Shown here piece after piece: positions 27,540 through 36,600 of a stretch of DNA of 64,000 bases (positions are counted from its first letter, which is position 1; every line of letters begins with the position of its first letter). The notes below the pieces were generated by a model. The model was not told where the DNA came from. It saw only the letters and a list, made by a program, of their open reading frames with translations, and did not search any database. The position numbers and the translations under genes are program-made. This DNA is from CAVZGO01 sp963774935 (GTDB lineage Bacteria > Chloroflexota > Anaerolineae > Anaerolineales > UBA4823), in NCBI GenBank assembly GCA_963774935.1, contig CAVZGO010000003.1:186001-250000 (forward strand), given 5' to 3'.

Positions 27540-29513
27540 TCAATCGTGGTTGACAGATGCAATAATCTGATCTATCTGATCGGCGATACGAGCATATTCT
27601 GGATCATCGGAACGATTCATCTGGATCTGGTTTGCGATACGGCGCAGTAAACCGGGATTAACCTCTGCCAGCTCACGGGTAATCTTTTGCCACAACCGTC
27701 GTAAGTCAGGATTTGGGTTTGTAGCAGCATTAAAAGCAATTTGGGCTGGGGAAGACATGCTCTGGTTCCAGGAACTTACATTCATTTCGAGTTCACGCGC
27801 TGCGTTTGCCCAATAATAGGATAACATCGGATTGATTAATCCCCTCATCCGACTCCATAAAGGATCTTCTTCTTTGACTAGCGCAAAAAAAGCAATGTAG
27901 TATGGGCGTGATCCGCTATAGTCACGGTTGACCTGTGATAGTTTTCCGGCAATTGCCGACGCGTAGGATGCCATGAACCATCTAAGATCTTCTACAGTTG
28001 CTCCTGCATCGCCTTTTTCAACCGCTTCCCACTGCAATCGACATGCAAGCAAATATGTATGACCAGAGGCTGCGAAATCTTGCGAGCGCTGCATCATTGC
28101 CTTCTTGGCAAGGCTATGAGCGGTCTCTGTTGAGGATGTCATACCATCAGGAATTTGTACTGACTCGATATCACGAATTAAAACCTGAAGCGCTGGATCA
28201 CCTTGAAACGGAATCACACCTCGCCCAGGAAGGTGATAATTATTTCCTTTACGAACAACCAGACCACGCTTTTTTAAGTCATCGAGCAGTAATTGAATGT
28301 AATCCTCCTGAGCTCGATCGCTAACAATAATACACGCTAATTCTCCATAATCAATTTCCAATCCTGACCGAATTACAGCATATAGGTAATCCGATTCTGC
28401 ACGGGATACAAAATCTGCCTCACTATTTATACCGGGAGCGAGCCAGACTGGCGTATACAAGGAAGCTGACTGTTCGCCATAATCGAATGCTTGTTGCCGG
28501 AAAGCAATTTGTAAAATGTCCCGCAAGATATTTTTGCTTCGGATTAACCCTTGCGCATCGTACCGTAATTGCAATTCATCAAGGAGTTGGTCTGATGTAA
28601 ACTCACCAGGATGCTCGCACAATCCACGATAGAGATCACGAAGCACATCTCTCCGAGTGGTCAAATCGGAATTGAGCATATGCAAACGACCGAAGAGCTG
28701 GCGATAATGAGTTTCTATATTATCTTTCGGAGGTTGAGAATCACTTAGATGACCAGGGATTTCTGAAACCACAAACTCCATCTCACCAGCAACAACAAAA
28801 TCTAAAGGAGCAACATAGAGTTGTAGGTCCTTAACAAACAATCGGGCTTGATCACGCCGATCCTCCAACCAGGATTTGAATTGGGTGTATCCGAAATTTG
28901 CCTCATTAAAAGCGGGATCCATTAACAACATTGTTTGTTTCAGTCTGGTTGCCAGGATAGGAAGCTCACCGCGTTGCCCATGCGCCTGTAAGGCTTTATT
29001 AAGTAAATTACGAGCAGATTCTCGAGCCTGGCTCCCCTCTTCAACATTATCCGCCAATTGACCTAATATCGTTTCAAGATAAACGAATTCATCACACGAA
29101 CGTACCAATAAATCTGGTGAGATACTACGGGGACCGATACCGATAATGTAGCGACCATACTCGCGCAGTTTCGTAACCAAAGGACCAAAATCCGAATCCC
29201 CTGAGACGATGACAAACGTACGAATATGTTCTCGGGTTAGGGCGATTTCGAACGCGTCAATTGCCAACCGGATATCAGCTCGATTTTTTCCTTGACGCAC
29301 GGAATAAATTTGGATTAAATCAATCGAATTATTAAGGAGCTCTTCACGGTAGCGAGAAAAGCGTGACCAATCGCCATACCCACGTTTAACCACTGCTGGG
29401 CCACGGGATTGTAAATACTCCATGAGGGAGGTGATTTCAAAATCGATAAAATCTCTTTCTGCCCACAGTGCAACATTCTCAAAGTCAATAAATACAGCAA
29501 TTTGATCAGCCAT
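27540..29513 (-). CDS. NYN-domain ribonuclease-like protein with OST-HTH/LOTUS domain
   Basis: A 657-residue cytoplasmic protein. The N-terminal NYN (PIN-like) domain, residues 1-150, shows 'AVFIDFENVALW' with the first acidic residues, 'KNRADIRLAIDAFEIAL' and 'VIVSGDSDFGPLVTKLRE', the typical metal-binding acidic set. It is followed at about 165-240 by an OST-HTH/LOTUS-like winged helix ('LLNKALQAHGQRGELPI... YTQFKSWL'). The remainder has further winged-helix-like segments and a C-terminal helical region of unknown type. LabA-like NYN proteins are thought to cut or bind RNA. It lies 50 bp downstream of the deacetylase-like gene on the same strand. Confidence 0.82.
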   Translation of the reverse strand: MADQIAVFIDFENVALWAERDFIDFEITSLMEYLQSRGPAVVKRGYGDWSRFSRYREELLNNSIDLIQIYSVRQGKNRADIRLAIDAFEIALTREHIRTFVIVSGDSDFGPLVTKLREYGRYIIGIGPRSISPDLLVRSCDEFVYLETILGQLADNVEEGSQARESARNLLNKALQAHGQRGELPILATRLKQTMLLMDPAFNEANFGYTQFKSWLEDRRDQARLFVKDLQLYVAPLDFVVAGEMEFVVSEIPGHLSDSQPPKDNIETHYRQLFGRLHMLNSDLTTRRDVLRDLYRGLCEHPGEFTSDQLLDELQLRYDAQGLIRSKNILRDILQIAFRQQAFDYGEQSASLYTPVWLAPGINSEADFVSRAESDYLYAVIRSGLEIDYGELACIIVSDRAQEDYIQLLLDDLKKRGLVVRKGNNYHLPGRGVIPFQGDPALQVLIRDIESVQIPDGMTSSTETAHSLAKKAMMQRSQDFAASGHTYLLACRLQWEAVEKGDAGATVEDLRWFMASYASAIAGKLSQVNRDYSGSRPYYIAFFALVKEEDPLWSRMRGLINPMLSYYWANAARELEMNVSSWNQSMSSPAQIAFNAATNPNPDLRRLWQKITRELAEVNPGLLRRIANQIQMNRSDDPEYARIADQIDQIIASVNHD

Positions 29514-29563
29514 TTTATTATTTCCTTTTAGTTTTGATTTTTATTTTAATCTAATTTGAGTTG

Positions 29564-30619
29564 TCAGGTATTCCAAATCGCCCTTGCATTTTTAAGTACG
29601 TTTCTCCACGAAGAACCTTCTGGATGATTTGGCGGACCAAGTCTATCATCAAACGGTTGCCCGAGAAGAGCAGCAACCACCCCTTGAGCACATGCAGAAA
29701 TTGCGGATAAATCATACCCCCCTTCCAGGACCAGGACGATACGACCCTGGCAATTTTTATCAGCCCAAGCAACCAAATGGGAGATCATTAGGTTGTACCC
29801 GTTCGCTGTCAAGAGGAGATGACCCAGTGGATCGCGCCAGTGAGGATCAAAGCCAGCGCTGATCAATAGTATTTGTGGCACAAATCGATCTAATAAAGGC
29901 AAGATGATTTCAACCATACCTGCAGTATAACCAGCATCTCCAGTGCCAGGTGGAAACGGCAGGTTTACTGTATACCCCTCTCCAGAACCAGCACCAATTT
30001 CATCCAATGCACCAGATCCAGGATAGAGGGGGGACTGGTGGGTCGAGACATACAGAACATCTGAGCGTCTCCAGAAAATATCTTGTGTGCCATTCCCATG
30101 ATGTAAATCCAGGTCAATTATCGCCAGCCGATCAGCATTGGTACGATTGGTAAATTTGCTACTCAATAGATGTTCAGCGGCAATTGCTATGTTATTCAAT
30201 AAACAAAAACCCATCCCAATTCTTCGCTTCGCATGATGTCCTGGTGGACGTGAAAGTGCGAAACCTCTTAATTTACCAGTATCGTTCACATCTGCAATCC
30301 AAACTGCCTGTGTGATCGCAACCGCGCCGCCAGCTGCATTTAATGCCAATTGCCATGACATTGGAGTTGTAAATGTATCCCCATCGATATGCTGGCCTCG
30401 GGATGAAAATTCAGGTAGCCATTCAAGATACTCAGGTGAATGAACTTTTTCCAGGAGACTGGTTGACAATTTAATCGGATCGACCTTTGGAAATTGATCC
30501 CACAAACCAGCCGATTTTAATCCTCGTACTAATGCCTCAACACGATGTGGCCGTTCAGGATTTCCATCTTCTGAGTGACCTTCATGACCATGGGGATAGT
30601 AATATAGCAAATTGATCAT
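29564..30619 (-). CDS. histone deacetylase / acetylpolyamine amidohydrolase-family protein
   Basis: A 351-residue zinc-dependent amide hydrolase. It contains 'PERPHRVEAL', 'RPPGHHAKRRIGMGFCLLNN' with the catalytic His pair, 'IIDLDLHHGNGTQDIF' with two zinc ligands, 'SAGFDPHWRDPLG' with the third, and the C-terminal 'LVLEGGYDL'. All catalytic residues are present. Bacterial members remove acetyl groups from polyamines, acetoin-pathway proteins or other substrates; a polyamine transporter lies 8 kb away, but there is no direct link. It heads the pair with the NYN protein gene. Confidence 0.9.
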   Translation of the reverse strand: MINLLYYYPHGHEGHSEDGNPERPHRVEALVRGLKSAGLWDQFPKVDPIKLSTSLLEKVHSPEYLEWLPEFSSRGQHIDGDTFTTPMSWQLALNAAGGAVAITQAVWIADVNDTGKLRGFALSRPPGHHAKRRIGMGFCLLNNIAIAAEHLLSSKFTNRTNADRLAIIDLDLHHGNGTQDIFWRRSDVLYVSTHQSPLYPGSGALDEIGAGSGEGYTVNLPFPPGTGDAGYTAGMVEIILPLLDRFVPQILLISAGFDPHWRDPLGHLLLTANGYNLMISHLVAWADKNCQGRIVLVLEGGYDLSAISACAQGVVAALLGQPFDDRLGPPNHPEGSSWRNVLKNARAIWNT

Positions 30620-30875
30620 AATTTATATTACCATGTATCCAATCCATGAAATTTAGTCATTCAATACATAAATCAAATTGGCAGTAACTTTGTGGGACTT
30701 AATAATCATACCACTGATATCAATCAGATCCGATTGGATTAAGCTATGCGCATAGCGTGTTGTCCAAAGAGATGGTAAGATAGCAATTGAGGGTTTTTGT
30801 GATGCCTAAAATTCTCTCTGTGAAAACTAAGTTGAGTACCCTTGTTATCACCAACCAAAGTCAGGAAAGTAAGGA
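30620..30875. other. intergenic region between divergent genes, no gene recognised
   Basis: A 256-bp gap between the divergent deacetylase-like and Rnk/GreA-like genes. It must hold two promoters. No strong consensus element or conserved reading frame was identified. Confidence 0.5.
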
Positions 30876-31292
30876 ATGGAAAACCGTACAATATTTATCA
30901 CAAAATTTGATATGGACCGATTGCGCGCTCTGATTGATGAACAAAAACGCAAAGACCAACGAGGAAACGAATACCTCAATCAGCTTGAGAAAGAATTGAT
31001 GCGCGCTAATTTAACTTCATCAACAGACATTCCACCAGATGTAATCACAATGAACTCAAAAGTCCGGATACTTGACGTAGAGACAGACGAAGAGATGGTG
31101 TTTACACTTGTATTCCCAACCGAGGCGGATCTTAAGCAGGAAAAATTATCTGTTTTAGCACCGATCGGTACCGCCATTTTAGGCTTCAAAACTGGCGATG
31201 TAATTAATTGGAATGTACCTGATGGTATTAGAAAGATCAAAGTTGTCGAAGTTATCTACCAACCTGAAGCCTCTGGAGATTATCATTTATAG
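30876..31292 (+). CDS. rnk: Rnk/GreA-like regulator (GreA/GreB C-terminal domain family)
   Basis: A 138-residue protein resembling regulator of nucleoside diphosphate kinase. An N-terminal short coiled coil ('DMDRLRALIDEQ... LNQLEKELMRA') is followed by the GreA/GreB-C FKBP-like domain ('VITMNSKVRILDVETDEEMVFTLVFPTEAD', 'LAPIGTAILGFKTGDVINW'). These factors bind RNA polymerase near the secondary channel or compete with Gre factors. The N-terminal coiled coil is short, so transcript cleavage activity is unlikely. Transcribed alone. Confidence 0.85.
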   Translation: MENRTIFITKFDMDRLRALIDEQKRKDQRGNEYLNQLEKELMRANLTSSTDIPPDVITMNSKVRILDVETDEEMVFTLVFPTEADLKQEKLSVLAPIGTAILGFKTGDVINWNVPDGIRKIKVVEVIYQPEASGDYHL

Positions 31293-31399
31293 ATCAGTCT
31301 ATCGCAACTATATCGCTAAACTTGCTCGAGTCGTGGTTGAAATACCTCCGCAACTGCGCGATAATGATTAATGACGTCTTAGTTTAAGGAGGCTTGATC

Positions 31400-31826
31400 A
31401 TGCGACACTTTCTTAAACCACGAAGCCGGTTGCCATACAAGGAGCCTATCAAAGCAACACACCATTCATCCGATGGAGTTACGCCAATCGAATTGGTAGG
31501 CTGGCCAGGATTCAGGACTTCAATCGGGACATTCAGGTGACGATCCGGTAGAATCGATAGCTGAAATTGGACACGTATTTGGTCAGCTTTTTCACCACCT
31601 GTTCGCATTCACACTTCGAACTTCGAACATTTTGTTTCTTTCATTTATGGCAGGAATAGGTGTATTGAGCTTCCTTCCAATAATCATTACAGCAACAACA
31701 GTCGATCCGACATCGATAAACTTTGTTATATCCATTGGCTTTTCGCTCATTTTAGCTGCTTTTGGCAGTCTGTTAATCATTAACCTATTTGTCAATCTTG
31801 GTTCGATGAAGACCAGAAATAAGTAG
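31400..31826 (+). CDS. hypothetical small membrane protein (frameshifted)
   Basis: A strong AAGGAGG at 31386-31392 precedes ATG 31400. The frame begins MRHFLKPRSRLPYKEP and shifts after about 45 residues (near 31535), then continues 'SIAEIGHVFGQLFHHLFAF' into two hydrophobic helices ('FLSFMAGIGVLSFLPIIITA', 'FVISIGFSLILAAFGSLLII') and ends at 31826. The total is about 142 residues. No family recognised. Confidence 0.5.
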
Positions 31827-31862
31827 GTATTGATTTGCTTGGTATGCTGAGTGTAAAGACTT

Positions 31863-33576
31863 TCAAAATCGTCGAAACCACTTGCGTATATTTATCCAGG
31901 CAACATGAACTATATTAGCTGTTTGTGGTTTAATCGAATGGTTACTATACCTTGCCTCAACAAATCCATTTGTAAGCTCTGATAAATATTGAATAATTTC
32001 GATCTGATTTTCCCTACCTATCCTTGATAAATACTTGTTTTCCCTGATTGGATTGCTGCCTTCGAGCGAATGCTCGTCATCGAGCTTATCGTTTAAGGTA
32101 TTCGTGATCTCTTGTGCGTATTCTTGTGGGGTTTGATTTTTTCGGCGAGGAAGTCCATATCTCTCACCGGAACTGAGAAAAGTGAGATAGTAATAGAATA
32201 TTTGCTGCCGAGGAGACAAGTTGCTCGGGCGGATCTTTAATAGCTTTTGTTAAATCCTGGTCATCTGGTTTACCACCCATTAATCGATTGACAACCGAAT
32301 TCACTGTTTTTCCTATCCCACTTCGAGCTCTTCGTAGATTATTAACCATCCACGACCATAATGTTTTTATGGCTTTCACAATGGTAAGTTGTTTTACCCA
32401 ACCAATCAACTCTGGATGTTCGTGCAGGTAAAACCAGATGCTGAATGAGATGACACCAACAAGGAAAACCCAAAATATAATTACCTTCAAATTCTCGATC
32501 CAAGCAAGGTTTATTTGGTCGCTGCTTTGAATTATCGGTTCGATCTCTAATGGGAGTATTGGAGCCGGTTTTACAGGTTGGCCTTTAATCAAGCTAAGCA
32601 ACCAACTCATTAGCAATGCGAATGGGATAATAATGATCAATGCTAAAATCCAAATAAAGGTTGAAATCAAGCTCACCAATGATTGAAGGATGCCCAGTAA
32701 CTCACTAGAGTACGCTGTCGGCAAAAGGATCGAAATGGCAGCTACAAAAACAAAAATAATTACGCTATAAACAAGCCAAAATTTTGGCAACTCTCGTTGA
32801 ACAGGAACCTTCTCCAGGATCCACCTGACTCTTAAAATTGAAAACTGCGTCAGACTGAGAAGGATCAACCCACAAATAAAATAAAACACCGTGTTTATTA
32901 CATTAATCCGGACCAAAGGCACATCAACCCAGAATGCCTCGGATTCAAGACGCATAATTGCAGTTGAAATAACTAGGAGAGCTCCTCCTGATATGAAATA
33001 TCCGCCCAAACGGTTACGAACCGTGGTACGGATTTCACTCACACCGCTATCGTCTTCAATTTTCAACAATCGCTCATCACCTTCCAGTTGCCATAAGAAT
33101 TCGGCGATCCTTGTCCCCAAAAACCACACAAGCAGCCCAATACTGATGGCGCCGAAATATTCAAGAGTAAAAAATGAGGGGATGAAGGTTTTTCCCCAGG
33201 AGGGAAATTCTTTCAGGAAGCTAATAAATCCATCCTGTCCATATAAGATTAACCTAAGAAGGATAAGAAGAATTACCCCCTCAACCAGCCTGTATGTTAT
33301 CCAATATGGTTCGGTAAATATATATCCTCTGAGTTTTCGTAATGCGAACATTGCTTCTAATGATAGCAAGAAACAAAAAGGGATCATAAAAAGGAATTGC
33401 CACTCAGGAACCAGCCTTTGTAAGATTGTCACAATAGGAACCACCAGGCACGTTATCATTACGCCGGCTATGATATGGACTACAACCGTCGTGAAGCGCT
33501 GGTTCCACAACAAATTATCTAAGTGAGATTGCGCTGACATTCGCTTATCGCCGCCAGATATCGATATCCTGTTCAT
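31863..33576 (-). CDS. multi-pass membrane protein with C-terminal DUF4129 (frameshifted)
   Basis: The intact 470-residue part has about eight or nine hydrophobic helices. After a frame change near 32200 it continues for about 115 residues with 'YYYLTFLSSGERYGLPRRKNQTPQEYAQ', the signature of DUF4129, commonly the tail of transglutaminase-like or related membrane proteins. No transglutaminase Cys-His-Asp triad was seen. It overlaps the DUF58 gene by 32 bp and ends the moxR-DUF58-DUF4129 operon. These sets are thought to act as membrane-associated chaperone or metal-insertion modules. Confidence 0.75.
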
Positions 33577-34813
33577 TCATCAAATGATAAATTGGTAATT
33601 TCAAATTACGGGATTTTTGTTGTACGGCAGACAATTCTGGAACAGGGCCACAAAGCACAAGAACCGGTTGCAATCCTCGCCGACGGGCTTGTAACAATCC
33701 ATCAAATAAAGTCTCATTCGGCAGGTTGGTAATTACAATTATTGTGGTTCCCCAACCCAAATGGACACTTTCTCGTTGGATCAGCCCAACTATTGGCTCA
33801 GAATTCACGGCGTGTAAGCGTGCCATCATATCTAAAATTCGCAATAACTGACTCCTCCCACGAGATGGCAATAGAACATGAGAATCGGTATCATTCAAAA
33901 GGGTATCCTGACCATTTGTGGCAAGCCCAACCGATTGGCGTGCTTGAACCACCCAATTTGTTAGCGAAGCTGCAGCGACGATTGCCAGCTCTGTCATTTC
34001 TGAATGAAATTTAAAATCATATTCCGCCAAGTTTAAATTCAAGAAGATCATAACGGATAGGGCAATTGAAGGTTCGTACATCTTCACCTGTAACCGTCGA
34101 ATGATAGCTGTTGCCTTCCAATCCACACTCCGGAGTGAATCACTCGAAATATAATCCCTTTTACCTCTTACCCGTGAAGGATCCTCAAAAATTGGCTGTT
34201 TATAGCGTAACGTACCTAATGGAGATAGCGAAGGAATAGGAGGCTGGCTAAGCGGAATGATTTTTGGAAACACGAGCAGGTAATCAGGTGGAATGCTGCG
34301 CTTTCTTGTGTGAGTAACACCCAATAAATCCCCAGTAAATAGATCCAGTGGACCCAGTGGAAAACAGCCGCGATGCCGACAATCCAGAGAGTACAGAAAA
34401 GAATGCTGGTTCTTCCCGGAAAGGGATAACACTTCATGGGAATTTCCACCAGGATGCAGCATAATCGGTAAAGCTTCCCTTGCCTGTAACCAAGGAATGG
34501 GCAGGAGACCCGAATTATAAATTGTCAGCGTTACAGTTGTTTTCTCTCCCCAGAAGACACGCGTAGAAAATTTCCTTAAGGCTCGAACTTTTTTTAAGCT
34601 TTGCAAACTCCACCAGGCATTGATTGCATAAATCCCCGCCATAAAATAAAGCAGCAATAAAATAAAATTCTCGCGTGTGAACGCTGCTAATAAAAATAAA
34701 ACAATAATAAATAATACGAAGAGACCACCCATTAAGTTGAAGTCAGTTCGAGCCCAATTCCAAGCTTGTTTTTTCCAGGAGATCGCGAAGTATCCCTGCC
34801 GTTGTACGACCAC
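33545..34813 (-). CDS. DUF58 domain protein
   Basis: A 422-residue protein with two N-terminal membrane helices (about 28-75) and a cytoplasmic domain carrying the DUF58 core 'KRDYISSDSLRSVDWKATA' at roughly 215-235, then a vWA-like region. DUF58 proteins typically sit beside MoxR ATPases and are probably the ATPase's target-binding partners. It overlaps moxR by 71 bp and DUF4129 by 32 bp, unless a later start is used. Confidence 0.88.
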   Translation of the reverse strand: MVVQRQGYFAISWKKQAWNWARTDFNLMGGLFVLFIIVLFLLAAFTRENFILLLLYFMAGIYAINAWWSLQSLKKVRALRKFSTRVFWGEKTTVTLTIYNSGLLPIPWLQAREALPIMLHPGGNSHEVLSLSGKNQHSFLYSLDCRHRGCFPLGPLDLFTGDLLGVTHTRKRSIPPDYLLVFPKIIPLSQPPIPSLSPLGTLRYKQPIFEDPSRVRGKRDYISSDSLRSVDWKATAIIRRLQVKMYEPSIALSVMIFLNLNLAEYDFKFHSEMTELAIVAAASLTNWVVQARQSVGLATNGQDTLLNDTDSHVLLPSRGRSQLLRILDMMARLHAVNSEPIVGLIQRESVHLGWGTTIIVITNLPNETLFDGLLQARRRGLQPVLVLCGPVPELSAVQQKSRNLKLPIYHLMNEQDIDIWRR

Positions 34814-35717
34814 GCAGCTCCGACTCAGACCTTAATAACATCCGATGCATCAGGGTATAGGGTGCCAGGTATTTTACATCTTCGGGGATGACATAATCCC
34901 GTCCACGCAGCGCTGCCAGAGCCTGGCTGGATTTGTAGAGCGCGAGACTTGCACGCGGACTGCATCCCAAAGCCAGGTCTGGATGGCTACGCGTCGAATT
35001 AATTAAACGTAACACATATTCTTGTAAGGTGTCATCTATATAAACGTCTTGTACCATCCGTTGTAAATCGATCAGAATGCTTAACGGTGTGAGCGAATTA
35101 TCTTCGGCGTAACTCCATCGGATCGGCTCGAGATGGTTGATCGGGTGATCATATCTGAGGTTCGATAGGATTGTCTTTTCATCTAGAAAACTCGGATAAC
35201 CCACTGGAATCCGCATAAGGAAACGATCTAATTGTGCTTCGGGTAATGGGAATGTTCCTTCATACTCGATGGGATTCTGAGTTGCTAAAACGAGGAAAGG
35301 TCGTGGTAGCGGGTGGGTAATACCGTCAACCGTGACCTGCTGCTCTTGCATGGCTTCTAATAAGGCTGATTGGGTACGAGGAGTAGCACGATTAATTTCA
35401 TCTGCTAGCAGGATATTAACAAAAACCGGGCCAGGTCTGAACTCGAATTCGTTCATTTGCAGGTTATAAATTGATACACCTGTTATATCATTTGGCAGCA
35501 GATCAGGTGTGCATTGAACTCGCTTAAATGATCCCCCCATACTGATTGCCAGGGACCTTGCCAACATCGTTTTGCCAGTACCCGGTACGTCCTCAAGGAG
35601 TATATGACCTTCGCACAACAACGCAACGGAAAGCAGCTCAATTATGGATCGCTTACCAATAATGACCTTTTCGACGTTCTCAATTATCCGGTTGAAGAAA
35701 TCTGTCACAGTTGGCAT
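34743..35717 (-). CDS. MoxR-family AAA+ ATPase
   Basis: A 324-residue ATPase starting at ATG 35717. Walker A is 'EDVPGTGKTMLARSL', Walker B is 'ILLADEINRATPRTQSALLEAMQE', and sensor-1 'LVLATQNPIEYEGTFPLPEAQLDRF' and the arginine-finger region are present. MoxR proteins remodel or mature partner proteins with vWA/DUF58 partners. GGAGG precedes its start. First gene of the three-gene operon with DUF58 and DUF4129 proteins. Confidence 0.93.
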   Translation of the reverse strand: MPTVTDFFNRIIENVEKVIIGKRSIIELLSVALLCEGHILLEDVPGTGKTMLARSLAISMGGSFKRVQCTPDLLPNDITGVSIYNLQMNEFEFRPGPVFVNILLADEINRATPRTQSALLEAMQEQQVTVDGITHPLPRPFLVLATQNPIEYEGTFPLPEAQLDRFLMRIPVGYPSFLDEKTILSNLRYDHPINHLEPIRWSYAEDNSLTPLSILIDLQRMVQDVYIDDTLQEYVLRLINSTRSHPDLALGCSPRASLALYKSSQALAALRGRDYVIPEDVKYLAPYTLMHRMLLRSESELRGRTTAGILRDLLEKTSLELGSN

Positions 35718-35853
35718 CGGGTACCCTCCTTAAATATACATGTAAAATCAGACTACATGATAATTACTTTAACCTAAATAAATCGAATATGCAAGTAAGC
35801 TTTTATCACCCTTTGGTATGATAAACTCACCTAGAATTTAAAATGGAGGAACT

Positions 35854-36573
35854 ATGACTTGCTTGATTTACCAAACCGATAGCTACTTGAAGGAATTTCA
35901 AGCCATTGTAACGAGAATTGATTCCGAAAACAATGCAGTTGTCTTGGATAGCACTGCTTTTTATCCGGCAGGCGGTGGCCAGCCGTGCGATAGAGGATAT
36001 TTAAAGTGGGAAGATAATGCAGCAAGTGTCATTAAGGTTAAGAAGGCTGGTGATGAAGTAATCCATTTTTTGGAGAGCACCAGCACATTTCCAGCCTTGG
36101 GTGTTTCGGTTGCAGGCCAGATCGATTGGGACCTTCGATATAAGTTAATGCGCACTCATTCAGCAATGCACGTATTATGTGGAGTAATTTTTCGTGACTA
36201 TGGAGCATCCGTCACAGGTGGGGACATGGATCCTTTGAATGGACGAATGGATTTTGAGTTCGAAAACCTACATAAAGAGTTAGTTCACGAGATAGAGGAT
36301 GCGGTGAACGCTGAGGTAAGACAGAATCGGCCAATTCGCGTCGCCATCCTGCCGCGGGATGAAGCCTTCCAAATCCCCGATCTCATCCGCACCAAAATTA
36401 ATTTATTACCAGAAGGTATTTCCCATGTTCGGACGGTTGAAATCGTGGGCTTAGACCTGCAAGCGGATGGTGGGACCCACGTCAATAGTACAGATGAAAT
36501 TGGATACATACGAATAGTCGATTATAAAAGCAAGGGTAAAATTAATAAACGCATTTATATCAGCCTGGAATGA
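35854..36573 (+). CDS. alanyl-tRNA editing protein, AlaX-like
   Basis: A 239-residue stand-alone trans-editing protein that would hydrolyse Ser-tRNA(Ala) or Gly-tRNA(Ala). 'FYPAGGGQPCDRG' is the glycine-rich AlaX motif, 'RTHSAMHVL' the HxxxH zinc pair, and 'LQADGGTHVNSTDEIG' the downstream C/D-x-x-x-H region. At the position often occupied by Cys (CGGTH) the residue is Asp, which may alter metal binding or mark a subfamily. AGGAGG precedes the ATG. The AADC gene follows 27 bp later, suggesting cotranscription. Confidence 0.87.
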   Translation: MTCLIYQTDSYLKEFQAIVTRIDSENNAVVLDSTAFYPAGGGQPCDRGYLKWEDNAASVIKVKKAGDEVIHFLESTSTFPALGVSVAGQIDWDLRYKLMRTHSAMHVLCGVIFRDYGASVTGGDMDPLNGRMDFEFENLHKELVHEIEDAVNAEVRQNRPIRVAILPRDEAFQIPDLIRTKINLLPEGISHVRTVEIVGLDLQADGGTHVNSTDEIGYIRIVDYKSKGKINKRIYISLE

Positions 36574-36600
36574 TATTCTCAATAAAATCTGAGGTAAAAA

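Noticed and set aside
32891..33526. A 211-codon plus-strand frame
   Set aside because: Antisense to the DUF4129 membrane protein; it is Arg/Ile/Thr-rich with the pattern expected from complementing hydrophobic codons.
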